NCBI GenBank assembly: GCA_977006965.1
Contig: OZ345370.1
Coordinates: 558,001-622,000 of the forward strand
Source of the DNA: Phymatolithon calcareum
Taxonomy: Eukaryota; Rhodophyta; Florideophyceae; Hapalidiales
Length of the DNA: 64,000 nt
Direction: 5' to 3'
In this document: one piece after another, positions 30,853 through 41,402 of the stretch
How the letters are laid out: each line of letters starts with the position of its first letter
Position numbering within the stretch: position 1 is the first letter of the stretch
The notes under the pieces: generated by a model
Seen by the model: the letters and a program-made list of their open reading frames with translations, nothing else
Database searches by the model: none
Told to the model about the DNA's origin: nothing
Made by a program: the position numbers and the translations under genes

Positions 30853-31111
30853 GTCAGGTCGATGTGCCTCAACTCATCCGTCAGAAAACTGAATTGTATG
30901 TGGCCGCATTTTACTAATGAAACCAAATAGGTACACATCCAGGTTTTTTGTAGTAGCAACGAGCACAACCATGTGTATCGTGGTACAGAGACTGGTTTCC
31001 AGTTGACACAAATTCTCACGTTGACACGCGTGCACTTGATAGTAGAGAAATTCGAATTAAGGAGGTCATGAGTGACCAGACTAGGCTACACTAGAAAACC
31101 ATTCGAAAACC

Positions 31112-31170
31112 TAGCGCTGGTGAGGCGTTGGAAGGTTTTTCTAAAACCTTCCAACGCCTCACCAGCGCTA
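31112..31170. repeat. Perfect hairpin, 28-bp arms, 3-nt loop, in unit B spacer
   Basis: Arms 31112-31139 and 31143-31170 are exact. It lies between FIST B and hydrolase 4. The same hairpin with one mismatch occurs in unit C at 36081-36138 and is missing from unit A. Confidence 0.95.
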
Positions 31171-31850
31171 AAACTTGGAATGCCGATCACGAAACAACTC
31201 TCCTGAAGCGTTCTAATTACCTCCCAGACCAAACTGCAGGTATTACAGTTGTATACAAGCGCCGCTCGAATAATGTTTGGCATCAATAATGCGAATCACA
31301 ATATTATTGTGACTCGCATTATTTCTCATGCTCCCGTCCACCTCGAGGTCCTTCAGCGGACCAGAGGTGGGTTTATGTAGACCGCAGAACAGTGGAATAT
31401 GCACCATAAGACACTCCTCAGCGGACAGAATGAAGCCAAATTTTCTTGGCACCCGAAAAGTTGCCCCAAGCGTAAGCAGATGCATTTGAAAAATCTACTT
31501 CTCTTCTTCATTGCTTTCTTCAGTCTTCAAAATACTGATAAATTGAGTACACTGGGTTTAGTAACACTTAGTAATGAGAATTAATGAAGCAAACAGCCCT
31601 TCTCATTGTTAGTCCTTATTCTCTGTCGACGCATCAAGCGACGATGAAGGATATTTTCCGTAGAACAAAACAATCAATGCTGAAGAGGAGTGCATGAACG
31701 TGCTCACCGCAAAACCGACCCCGCGAATGAGAAATGACACTCAAACCAGGGGTCCCATTTGCCCTGCACAACCTACAGACTACACGAGAACCCTCAATAG
31801 CTCTTCGAACAGCCGCCGATCAGTATCACTCTCCACATCTCCATACAAAT

Positions 31851-33139
31851 TCACCCCCTCTCAGTGTCTACAATAACGATTCCCCCAATAAGTTTCAAAC
31901 AATTCATCGAATTTGTCACTCCTTCGAGGCCCTGTCTATCAAACCGCACCCCCAATTCATCCCGTGCTGACTTCTCATCACGCACTTGAAACCTAGCCAG
32001 ACTTCCAAGTTGCACAGCGCTTCCCTCCACCGCCAGCGACCGTGTAGCCTCATTGAACCCGACCACATTTCGCACAACCATATCCGTCTCCACATTATTC
32101 CGTCCATTATCCTCCACAACAAGCTCCTTCTCCGCGACCATCCTGTCGGCCATCGTCTCGGCGGAAGGGTTACAGTGCAATGCGAAACTGCTTCGGTGTT
32201 GGCGTGTGCCGGCGTTGAGGGCTTCTAAAATAAAAACAAACAATTTCTCCCCTGTGTGGGGATGTCAATTTCCAGCGCTTTCGTCACCTCCGTCGAACCT
32301 CTCACTTCTGTCACCTCCATCAGCGGACCAACTCCACGCGCACCCTGCATCAGCATGACATTAACGCGCACATCATCACTCGAAATCGCAACCCCGATCG
32401 CACCGTGCTTATGCGCCCCGTGATTGTTAAACACGGGCACCTCATAGAGCGCGTTCATCTGCCCGGCGACGGTGCCGACTTTCGGCGAGAGCGGGAAGCC
32501 GAAGTCCAACCTTGCCAGCCAGTAGAGCATGCGCTCGTAATCCGGATGCTGGAACACGACGAATTGAAGTGCATCGCACCGATTCTCGTCCATACTCTCA
32601 GCTCTCACAGCGTCCTTGCTGGACAAGCCGATAAACTGCCACCATGCCTACTGCGGTGCGTCAATGTCAAGCTGTTTGGCGGCGGGGATACGGAAAGGAT
32701 GAAAATGAGTGCCGTCGGGCAGATGCAACAGAGGGACAGACACGACAGCATGCGAAGGAGCTATGGAAAGCGCACCGGAAGTGCAGCCAATGAGACAGGT
32801 GGACGGGGAGAGAACGTGACGGAATGCCAGAGTTCGACTCGCGACCTCAACGACGCGGCGCATCTCGTTGGACACCGTTTCCTCAGCGCATGTCTGCACG
32901 AAGAGCAAGGCAACGGTTGCGCAGACATCCGCACGCACGAATGGCGCGCTTTCCAACGTCACTGCCTCGAGGACGTCGGACACGACCTCCGTTTGGCGCG
33001 ATTTACCCACGGCGAATACGGGTGTTGCGGCATACGGAACAGGTCTCGCGCGCCGCGGGGGGCATGTTCGGGACGACGGGGATGCAAGATGAGGGGAGCA
33101 TGGAGGTCGGAATGGGGATAGGAAGGTTATTGCGTCCAT
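31851..33139 (-). pseudogene. FIST-domain protein, copy B (broken)
   Basis: The start MDAITFLSPFRPPC at 33139 is followed by most of FIST_N. A TAG at 32648-32650 replaces the CAG of DAPQQAWW. The frame continues in register to 32225, covering HPDYERMLYWLARLDFGFPL and GARGVGPLMEVTEV. The segment after IDIPTQ is different from copy A but like copy C. The frame then shifts and resumes at 32243 for the FIST_C part, and breaks again at a C-run that is 5 long here versus 6 in copy A. Confidence 0.85.
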
Positions 33140-33239
33140 TTGGCGGAGACTATACTCCAAACCGTCGCGGGATGTGTATTGAAATTTGCATGCATTGAGG
33201 AGGGGATTGCCTCACCTCGAACATGCGGATTTTGAAGCG

Positions 33240-33595
33240 GACCAATTCTTCTCCAAGAATTGTCAACCGCACTAAGCAGTGAGGATGAAAGAACGCAGGC
33301 ACAAGATTCTCTGCGCAAGATGGTTTGTAGGTCACTTTCCGAGAAATCTGTCGAAGTTGATAGAAGAAATGGGCAGTCAAGGAGCATGGGCAGTTAGAAC
33401 ACTCAACAGCACCCTAAAGAAACATACATGGACCCCTACAGAGGAGAACAACGTGACCCGAGCCATTGATGAGATTCTACGTAATTCTAATTAAGGCAAG
33501 TGAAGTCTCGAGTCTAGTAGAATGCTAAGAATGTGCCGACTTTCCTCAAGTTGGGACACATGGTACGTTCGTTCTCAAAAAATCCATTTAAATTA
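33240..33595 (+). mobile_element. Retroelement 3' fragment with 71-codon ORF, upstream of FIST B
   Basis: The insert is flanked by TGAAGC[g/t]GACCAAT (about 33232-33245 and 33596-33609). It contains the frame 33279-33494 (see next entry) and ends near CTCAATAAATCC-like sequence. Related fragments are at 50730-50970, 53430-53535, 57190-57545 and, in reverse, 45054-45115. Confidence 0.6.
33279..33494 (+). CDS. Conserved ~70-aa ORF of a dispersed repeat, copy 1
   Basis: 71 codons: LCARWFVGHFPRN..LIEEMGSQGAWAVRTLN...TWTP, ending AIDEILRNSN. The frame is kept, without frameshifts, in the copy at 57230-57440, despite roughly 20% nucleotide differences. It is probably the C-terminal end of a longer retroelement protein left in 5'-truncated copies. 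I do not recognise the family. Confidence 0.4.
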   Translation: MRMKERRHKILCARWFVGHFPRNLSKLIEEMGSQGAWAVRTLNSTLKKHTWTPTEENNVTRAIDEILRNSN

Positions 33596-33799
33596 TGAAG
33601 CTGACCAATGATTGCGGACCACCGCACTGCACGTGCGTGGTGCTCCTTGAAATAGTATGCATCCTATTAGTGATTCTGTGGTCTTGCGAAGAATGCAACT
33701 GAGGGTTGTATGCGATTTTGGGCTCGAACGGAACCGTCGCACAACAGTGACTCTATCAATGGACAGTGCTTTTAAACGAGCAGTTGACACTTTAGTAAT

Positions 33800-34020
33800 A
33801 TATCGTACTTTGAGTTTGCAGAAGGAGAAGAAGAAGAAGAAGAAGAAAGTAGATTTTTATTTAAAAGTTACCAACGCATCTGCTGACGCTTGGGGCAGCT
33901 TTTCGAGAGCCAAGAATAATTGGCTTGATTCTGTCCTAGGAAGGGCTTCGTAGTGAGTGTTCCACAGTTCGGTGGTCTACAAAAACCTACCTCTGGTCCC
34001 CTGAGGAACCTCGAGGGGAA
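33800..34020. repeat. Dispersed repeat with KVDFYLKVTNASADAWG peptide
   Basis: It begins with a GAA microsatellite (33823-33848) and then the shared sequence TAGATTTTTATTTAAAAGTT. Other copies: 51018-51200 and 53185-53290 (same strand); 22470-22680, 31225-31500 and 36215-36480 (opposite strand). It separates units B and C. Confidence 0.65.
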
Positions 34021-34245
34021 AAATAGTCCACGTTCATGTAGATTACAGAATAAGAATAACACTAGTCTTACTACCCCTGTCGAATTGGACTTGCCTTTTA
34101 ACGATTCTCTATAAACGAAATTTTCCATAAATTGCTGATGACAAACTACTAAAAAGTTTCCTCAAGATTGTGTACATCCCCTCCCAGGCCGCGAAGTCTG
34201 CTTCTTCTTACCCGGTTCCGCATCGTCCTTATCATCCTCCTTGCA

Positions 34246-35630
34246 CTAAAACCGTTTGCTGAAGTACTGCCTCGACAGCTCCGTGTTCAGCTTATACTCA
34301 CTATTCTCGACCTGACAGTCAATAGCCTGTCGAATCATTCGCATAATCTCCGGTCCAAACACGTCACCATGAGCCCCTGCGAAAAGCCCCCCCTCATCCA
34401 CATACTTATCTGCTTCGATATTGAAAAGTTCTCCCGGTTGAAACTTATAATCCACGGACACGTCACCCAATACTTTTTCAATGGGGTCGACATTTTCAGC
34501 GCCGTGCAATCCGAGAGGTCCATCGCGAAAGATTTGGAACGCTTGTAACGCGCGGTCGCTCTGACTTTTGGTGACCACAGTGGGACCCGCCACAGGAAGG
34601 AAGTCACAAGTCATGCGCCCATACTTTCCCCCTCGCCCAAGGACTTACTCCAAATCGCACCCTGGAGAATGGTTGCGCTGTGAACTTTTTTGCGAAGTAA
34701 ATACTTTGAATTTTCACGGCCGACAAGAGCGCGACATACTGCGGCAGCTCCGAGCGAATGACAGATGAGATGAAACCTTGTTGTGGATGGGGCACACTCT
34801 TGTAAAAGGGCTAGCAGGATGTGCACACCGTTCTCGCCGACAGCTTCGGAACGACGTTCAAATTGACCGAAAACTGTGTCATCAATTTGTCGGACCACGG
34901 TGGTTACAAATCTCCTTCCAGATCTAACCAATCTGCAGCTAACTTGTCCATTGGTAACGCTGTCATCAATTCGTCGGACCACGCTGGTTACGAATCTCGT
35001 TCCACATCTAAACAATCCTCGGATGTCTTGTCCATTGGCCTCTTCTGAGCTTTCGGCGATACTGTCATCTTCGGCTGGACTTCTGCCCACGTTCTCTACG
35101 TTGTGAACATTTGCCTCCAATGCCCGCTCGGGCTGACTGACAGGGGCGGCCCTAATCTGACGTAAGATTTGTTCAATGCGGTTTGCGTCTGGTGGTGCCG
35201 TCTCCTGTAGACTTTTTGCAAGACTTTTGATGCGCGCAACATCTTCTGCAAAAGTTGTCTCGTCGTCTATACTTTCGTCGGCTCGACCGGCCCCCGGAGC
35301 ACTGGGCCAGTGGACACCGATGAGGAGAGGATTCAGACTGCCGGATTGGGGTGGGTGATCGATATAGTCTTTCATGAAGGCCTCGAAGAACTTACCGTAA
35401 AAATCGATTTCTTCATTGTCGTACTGTGGTGTATTCCAGCCGTGGATGACAATGACGACATCGGTGACAGGGTTCTCGGTGTTGGAGACGATTGAGACAA
35501 ATTTGGGTAAGACAAATTCCGGTGGGCCGTTTTCTAACTCTGGGACCTCGTAGCCCTCCGAATCTGTCTCGTAGACCCAGTAGTGATGATCAGTATCTCC
35601 GATGCGATACGACCTGGTTGTCATTTTCAC
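34246..35630 (-). pseudogene. Alpha/beta-hydrolase, copy 5 (frameshift)
   Basis: The start MKMTTRSYRIGD and the IHGWNTPQ and LICHSLGAAAV blocks are intact. One base is missing near 34626 (CATACTTTCC versus CATACGTTTCC in copy 4), so the first frame ends in GESMGA. The rest continues in another frame through AGAHGDVFGPE (His block changed from GSH to GAH) to a TAG at 34246. After that TAG the same frame reads on to a CaaX-like CTQS and a TGA at 34162. An in-frame 84-bp tandem duplication (34878-35045) doubles the region before VFGQFERR. The TATA-like element is 127 nt upstream. Confidence 0.85.
34878..35045 (-). repeat. In-frame 84-bp tandem duplication in hydrolase copy 5
   Basis: GTCATCAATT..GTCGGACCACG recurs with a period of 84 nt (34878 and 34962). 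It duplicates 28 residues of the RFVTSVVRRIDD type. The two units have diverged by several bases. Confidence 0.8.
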
Positions 35631-35756
35631 GAAGAGATGCGGTCACCGGAAGATGTTGTTGTTGTGATGGGCAGTTGGGGAGAACAATGGCTTGGGAAGG
35701 AGTTTTGATCGCAGAGGTTGAGCACAATCACAACCGAAAGCGAGGGAGGCGATCAT

Positions 35757-35766
35757 GGTTATTTAA
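35757..35766 (-). promoter_or_regulatory. Conserved TATA-like element, hydrolase copy 5
   Basis: TTAAATAACC on the minus strand, 127 nt before the ATG. ACACGCGTGC lies at 35938-35947 and a short TAG/TAC trinucleotide run at 35977-35990. Confidence 0.4.
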
Positions 35767-36080
35767 GTCAGGTCGATGTGCCTCAACTCATCCGTCAGAA
35801 AACTGAATTGTATGTGTCCGCATTTTACTAATGAAACCAAATAGGTACACATCCAGGATTTTTGTAGTAGCAACGAGCACAACCATGTGTATCGTGGTCC
35901 AGAGGCTAGTTTCCAGTTGACACAAATTCCCATATTGACACGCGTGCACCTGGTCGTATAGAACACATGCACATAGTAGTAGTAGTAGTAGAGAACACGT
36001 GCACTTGGTAGTAGAGAAATTCGAATTAAGAAGGTCATGAGTGACCAGACTAGGCTACACTAGACAACCGTTCGAAAACC

Positions 36081-36138
36081 TAGCGCTGGTGAGGCGTTGG
36101 AAGGTTTTCTAAAACCTTCCAACGCCTCACCAGGGCTA
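36081..36138. repeat. Hairpin, 28-bp arms, 2-nt loop, in unit C spacer
   Basis: Same sequence as the hairpin at 31112-31170, with one mismatch in the right arm (CAGGGC for CAGCGC) and a loop one base shorter. Confidence 0.95.
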
Positions 36139-36666
36139 AAACTTGGAATGCCGATCACGAAAAAACTCTCCTGAATCGTTCTAATTACCTCCCAGACCAA
36201 ACTGCAGGTATTACAGTTGTACAAAAGCGTCGCTCGAACCATGCTTGGCACCAATAATGCGAATCGCAATATTATTGTGACTCGCAAAATTTATAATTGC
36301 TCCCTTCCCCCTCGAGGCCCCTTAGCGGACCAGAGGTGGGTTTATGTAGACCACAGAACAGTGGAATATGCACCATAAAACACTCTTCGGGGGACAGAAT
36401 GAAGCCAAATTTTCTTGGCGCCCGAAAAGTTGCCCCAAGCGTCAGCAGATGCATTTTTATCTATTTCTCTTCTTTGCTTTTTTCAGTCTTCAAAATACTG
36501 ATAAATTGAGTACACTGGGTTTAGTAACACTTTGTAACAGGGATTAATTAAGTAAACTGCCCTTCTCATTGTTCTTCCTTATTGTCTGTTGACGCATCAA
36601 GCGACGATGAATGATGTTTTCCGTAGAATAACACATACAACGCTGAAGAAGAGTGCGTAAATATGC

Positions 36667-38038
36667 TCATCGCAAAACCGACACCGCGAATGAGAAATGA
36701 TACTCAAACCAGGGTGTCGGAAGAGGTCCCATTTGCCCTGCACAACCTACAGACGACACGGAAACCTTGAATCGCTCTATGAACAGCCGCCGATCAGTAT
36801 CACTCTCCACATCTCCATACAAATTCACCCCCCCTCTCAGTGTCTGCCACAACGATTTCCCCAATGAGTTGCAACCATTCATCGAGTAGGTCATTCCTTC
36901 AAGGCCCTTTCTATCAATCAGCACCCCCAATTCATCCCGTGCTGACTTCTCATCACGCCCTTTGAACTTAGCCAAACTTCCATGTCGCACAGCGCTTCCC
37001 TCCACCGCCAACGACCGTGTAGCCTCATTGAGCCCGCCTACCTTTCGCACCACCATATCCATCTCCACATTATTCCGTCCCTTATCTTCCACAACAACCT
37101 CCTTCTCCGCGACCATCCTGTGGGCCATCGTCTGGGCGGAAGGGTTACAGTGCAATGCGAAGCTGCACTGGTGTTGGCGTGAACCGGCGTTAAGAGCTTC
37201 TAAAATAAAAAACACACAATTTCCGCCCTGTGTGGGGATGTCAATTTCCAGCACTTTCGTCACCTCCGTCGAACCTCTCACTTCTGTCACCTCCATCAGC
37301 GGACCCACTCCGCACGAACCCTGCATCAGCATGACACTGACGCGCACATCATCACTCGAAATCGCAACCCCGATCGCACCGTGCTTGTGCGCCCCGTGAT
37401 TGTTAAACACGTACGCCTCATAGAGCGCGTTCATCTGCCCGGCGACGGCGGCGACTTTCGGCAAGAGTGGGAAGCCGAAATCCAACCCTGCGGGCCAGTC
37501 GACCACGCGCTTGTAATCCGGATGTTGGAACACGACGAATTGAAGCGCGTCGCGCCGATTCTCATCAATACTTTCCGCTCTCGCAGCGTCCTTGTTGGAC
37601 AAACGGAGTGCCGTCAGGCAGATGTAACAGAGCGACAGACACGACGGCATTCGAAGGAGCTGTGGAAAGCGCACCGGGAGTGCAGCCAAGGAGACAGGTG
37701 GACGGGGAGAGAACACAACGGAATGCCAGAGTTCGACGCGGAACCTCAACGACGCGGAGCATCTCGTTGGACGCCGTTTCCTCAGCGCATGTCTGCACAA
37801 AGAGGAAGGCAACGGTTGCGCAGACATTCGCACACACGAATGGCGCGGTTGCCAGCGCCACTGCCTCGAGGACGGCGGACAAGACCTCCGTTTGGCGCGA
37901 TTCACACTCGGCGAATACGGAAGCTGCGGCATGTGGAACAGGTCTCGCGCGCTGCCGGGGGCATGTTCGGGACGACGGCGGTGCAAGACGGGGAGAACAT
38001 GGAGGTCGGAATGGGGATAGGAAAGTTAGGCTGTCCAT
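36667..38038 (-). pseudogene. FIST-domain protein, copy C (deletion and frameshifts)
   Basis: It starts MDSLTFLSPFRPPC at 38038 and runs through LLGCTPGALS and VALLHLPDGT. About 80 bases that encode the next 27 or so residues in copy A are deleted, changing frame. Another frame picks up at LSNKDAARAES and continues with FIST_N and FIST_C blocks (GVGPLMEVTEV, GCAGQMGPLP) to 36667. It has a C-run of 7 where copy A has 6 and copy B has 5. The middle segment (NCVFFILEALNAG) is shared with B only. Confidence 0.85.
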
Positions 38039-38137
38039 TAAGGGGAGACCATGCTCCAAACCGTTGCGGGATGAGTATTTAGATTTGCATGCATTGAGGA
38101 GGGGATTCCCTCACCTCGAGCATGCGGATTTTGAAGC

Positions 38138-38339
38138 TGACCAATTATTGGGATATACAGTATGTTGATTTATTATAAAAGCTCCCAAAGCCTCAATTTG
38201 AGTAACAGGGCAGCTTCTCGCTGTTTTTCATATTCATCTCTCTACTATCCTTCTAATATCTCCTTAATCCGAATTTCTAGAAATTCTCTCCCTGTGAGAG
38301 CCCGAGTACGTCTTTTGCATTCATATTGACCAATTATTG
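38138..38339. mobile_element. Short insert with 13-bp TSD upstream of FIST C
   Basis: TGACCAATTATTG stands at 38138-38150 and 38327-38339 around a 176-bp insert. The insert resembles 50515-50640 (AAAAGCTCCCAAA...CCTCAATTTGA). The uninterrupted site is seen in unit A at about 24425-24438. Confidence 0.75.
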
Positions 38340-38914
38340 CGGACCACGCACTGCACGTGTGTGGTCTTCATTGAACTAGGATGCATTGGGGATTCTTTGC
38401 TTTTGCGCAGAAAGTAAATGAGGATTTTATGCAATTTTCGGAACCGTCGCACAACGGTGACTCTATCAAATGACAGTGCTTGTACAGTAAACGAAAAGTT
38501 CTTTCGCCTTCATATCATTATTCTTAGAGCCGCATGAGGTTACTTTTCTGTGCCTGACTCTTTCATTCCTCTTAAAGAGAAAAGTGTTCCTTGCCCAATT
38601 TCTTGCACTTTGCTCTTTATGCCGAGAGAGAAACACGATGCATGCAAAATCCTCATAAAAAAGATCTGTTTATAATAAAGTTCAAGTGCGAGTACAAGCA
38701 AAAGTCATGTAACAACAGGGGAAATCGACAGTTTTTATTGCAGAAGCTCTCAACGCCATAGTCGCTGACACCAGGGCAGCTTCCTGCGCATTACTGTCAC
38801 ATTGTCTGAGAATCTCGCATCACACCATCATTGCTACTGTCATTATAATTCTAGTTCTAATAGACTCTCCATGGCCCGCATTGTCTCGTCCTTGGTCCTT
38901 CCTTTGAGTTGTGG

Positions 38915-39795
38915 TCATGTAAGGTTGCGCTGTAGGGTCTCGAGGCTCTTCTCAGCTACTGCACCAAAGTGCTCTACATAGGAAGAGGAGTTCCGTTGGG
39001 GAAGGCGTCCAAAGTACCATTTCACTGCCAGCATTCTCTGTTTTTGCGATTTGAATAGCAAGGTCGAGGTAATGCGCTCTTTCATATTCGCTGGGATTTT
39101 TCGCTTTAATCCTTCCTCTGCTTGTCCCCAGGCTTTGCTAAGAGGTAGCTTCTCTTCCTTGGGCGTCACCTTCCCTCGCTCAGCTCGTTCGGCCTGCTCG
39201 CTGAGCAGATCGTGTTGTTTCATGCACGAAATATCTCTATCTGTGTAGTGAAGGACTTCTGCTTTGCCTTCGTAGTTTCGTTTTTTCTCGAATTCAAGTT
39301 TCTCCTTCAGTAGCTGCACAGCGAAGTGTTCAACCAATTGTGTCCATCTGATTTCCGGGGACGTGATTGTGCATAGTCCTTCGTGCTCCACGTCATACCA
39401 TTTCCATCGCGTCGCTGTATCGAGGAGCCATTGCTTTCCGTCGGAGTTTATCGCTTGCATTTGAACGTGGTCGGCAAACAGGATCGCGGGGTACTTTGAC
39501 TTATGCCGGGGAACCTTCTCAGCCTTCTCCTCAAATGTGTCCATGAACAAGTTATAGAGGCACGGGCTTAGCGGTGAGTCCTGTGGGGCTTCGCGGTCGA
39601 TCGGAATGTCATGTTTTCTCCTCATCGCCCGCAATAGAGACCCACGACGGTTTCAATAGGTATTGGACCATCTCAGCGATGTCCGAAGGAAGAAATTTGT
39701 GAACTCGGTGCATCAAGACGTTACGCAGTACGCGGTCGTAAGCGGATGATAGATCTAGGAGACGCAAACAATGAGAAGCTGCTTTTAAAAAGTTT
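38915..39795 (-). pseudogene. LINE reverse transcriptase remnant (palm domain)
   Basis: On the minus strand, HCLRLLDLSSAYDRVLRNVL (motif A with catalytic Asp) lies at about 39700-39780. After a frameshift near 39620 the next frame gives QDSPLSPCLYNLFMD (motif B) and AILFADHVQMQA, where the usual ADD of motif C is ADH. The catalytic site is therefore lost. The rest of the ORF is charged and helical. It is related in general type to, but not clearly the same family as, the LINE fragments at 25.8 and 61 kb. Confidence 0.75.
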
Positions 39796-41402
39796 CAGAC
39801 GCTTGCCTTTAGCGTAAGCGATCTTTTCGCAATAAAGAACGGAAGAAAGAATCAAATGGCTGATCTAATCCACTCTCGTAATTCACTAACAGACTGCGAG
39901 CTCAGACAAGATCAACAAGAATGAGTGGCACTGGCCTTGATAACTCCTTTCCCCGCTCCTAGCTCCTTATCTGCTGCCCCGCTCTGCGCATACCTATTTC
40001 AAAGGCATTCTTTTCTCTCAAGTGTAGTCTTGCTTGAAAAATTGCAGTCATATTTAAAAGATTTCTGAGAGACTCCGTTGTGCGACATTCTAATGGCGAA
40101 CTAGTGGATCCAGCTCGCCGAGTACTCGTAATCTCGCTCGTAAAAAGTGCTGCGTTTCAAAAATGATCTACACCAAGCACGACATTTAGTACGACTGTCG
40201 AAATTGTGCAATGCCGAAGTAGTGCGTTAGATTCCTAATCATTGGGGACCGGACTGTTGCTGTCTTATGATTAAGTTACCGTGAAGCAGCAGGGAAAGTC
40301 AAGAAAAGACAAAGTTGCTGCTGACCCCAATATTGGCCGTGTTGTTGATTGACTACGCTGGAACGTACCAAAGGAATCAGTGCTCCTACTATCATACCCA
40401 GCGCATCCGGTTGCTTGCCGATGTCGGCAGGGTGGCGATGTACCGTTTATAAATTCGCCGACGAAGGCAGATCTCCAATAGAGTTGTATTTTTTTAATTG
40501 TCCCCTCGTTTAGTTAGTCTTACAGTGAGCTGGGTGCTGCTCGCAAGAGCTCCGGCAAAACCTAGCACTAGTTTATATAGTATCCTACTTCGACCTTCGG
40601 CGAGAAGGAGGGCAGCTCACGGTCCGCACCAAAGAGCCCCCCCAACAAGAAAAACAAACAAAAACATCTCTCTCTCTTTTTCTCTCTCTTTTTATCCCCA
40701 CAGTTGTTATGCCACGTGGCTGTTCAAGATCATGCCCTCAGCTATATCCTATCTTCCCATCGCATCTATCCTTTAGTTCTATCAGTTCTTCATGTGCTGA
40801 ATTTCTTTTTCTCGCTACAGAATCAGCTGCATCACAAATGCAGGTGCTATTCAGAGCAGTTACAGTAATGTGGAAGTAGAGTCTCAATTGCGTATCCTGC
40901 GTACCATTCATCTTGACATTACGCCAACTCATGTACCCATTCCGGGTAGAATTCCACTTGGCACCCAGAGATTCAAGTCCCCTGCAAGTTACTCTTGCAC
41001 ATTCCGTAGTATCCGTTTTCTAGCCTCTTATATAACACAGTTCTGAACCCTTCAGTAAATGACTGGGAATCAACTGTTTCACACTTGCTTCGCATCACCA
41101 GTTGTGCATGATTCTCTATTCCTTTGACTTTCAGATATGCAAGGCTTATTTTGCACCTCCAAAATCCTCTGCAACGTCAATGGAATCGGTGTATTGTAAA
41201 AGTTCACATTGGTCGGATCGACTGCCAATGGATGACAACAAAACCCTACGCAGTAAGAGGTTTATTGGAATTAATGTGACGGAAATATGTATCCATGACA
41301 AATGTCTATTCATAGATTAGATTCAGATGTCACAACTGATAAAAAAACCCTACAGCAATTAATGTGACAGCAGTGTATCCATCACAAATGCCTATTCATA
41401 GA
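39796..41402. other. 1.6 kb without a recognisable gene
   Basis: Short unrecognised ORFs only. A pyrimidine-rich tract (CTCTCTTTTT type) is at 40665-40695. The right part is the 3' flank of bromoperoxidase 1. Confidence 0.45.

Larger units (their letters stand above)
28640..33790. repeat. Duplicated unit B (hydrolase 4 pseudogene + FIST B pseudogene)
   Basis: It aligns with unit A from about 19470. The order and orientation are the same. It shares with unit C, but not A, the spacer hairpin and a replaced segment in the middle of the FIST gene, so B and C are the younger pair. Confidence 0.8.
34020..38500. repeat. Duplicated unit C (hydrolase 5 pseudogene + FIST C pseudogene)
   Basis: Third copy of the unit, closest to B. 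Its right end again carries the sequence TGACCAATTATTGCGGACCACGC (38327 on), interrupted by a short insert. Confidence 0.8.

Noticed and set aside
36667-37986. 439-codon minus ORF as an intact gene
   Set aside because: Its first third is out of frame with the FIST protein; the join arises from a deletion, so it is a pseudogene.
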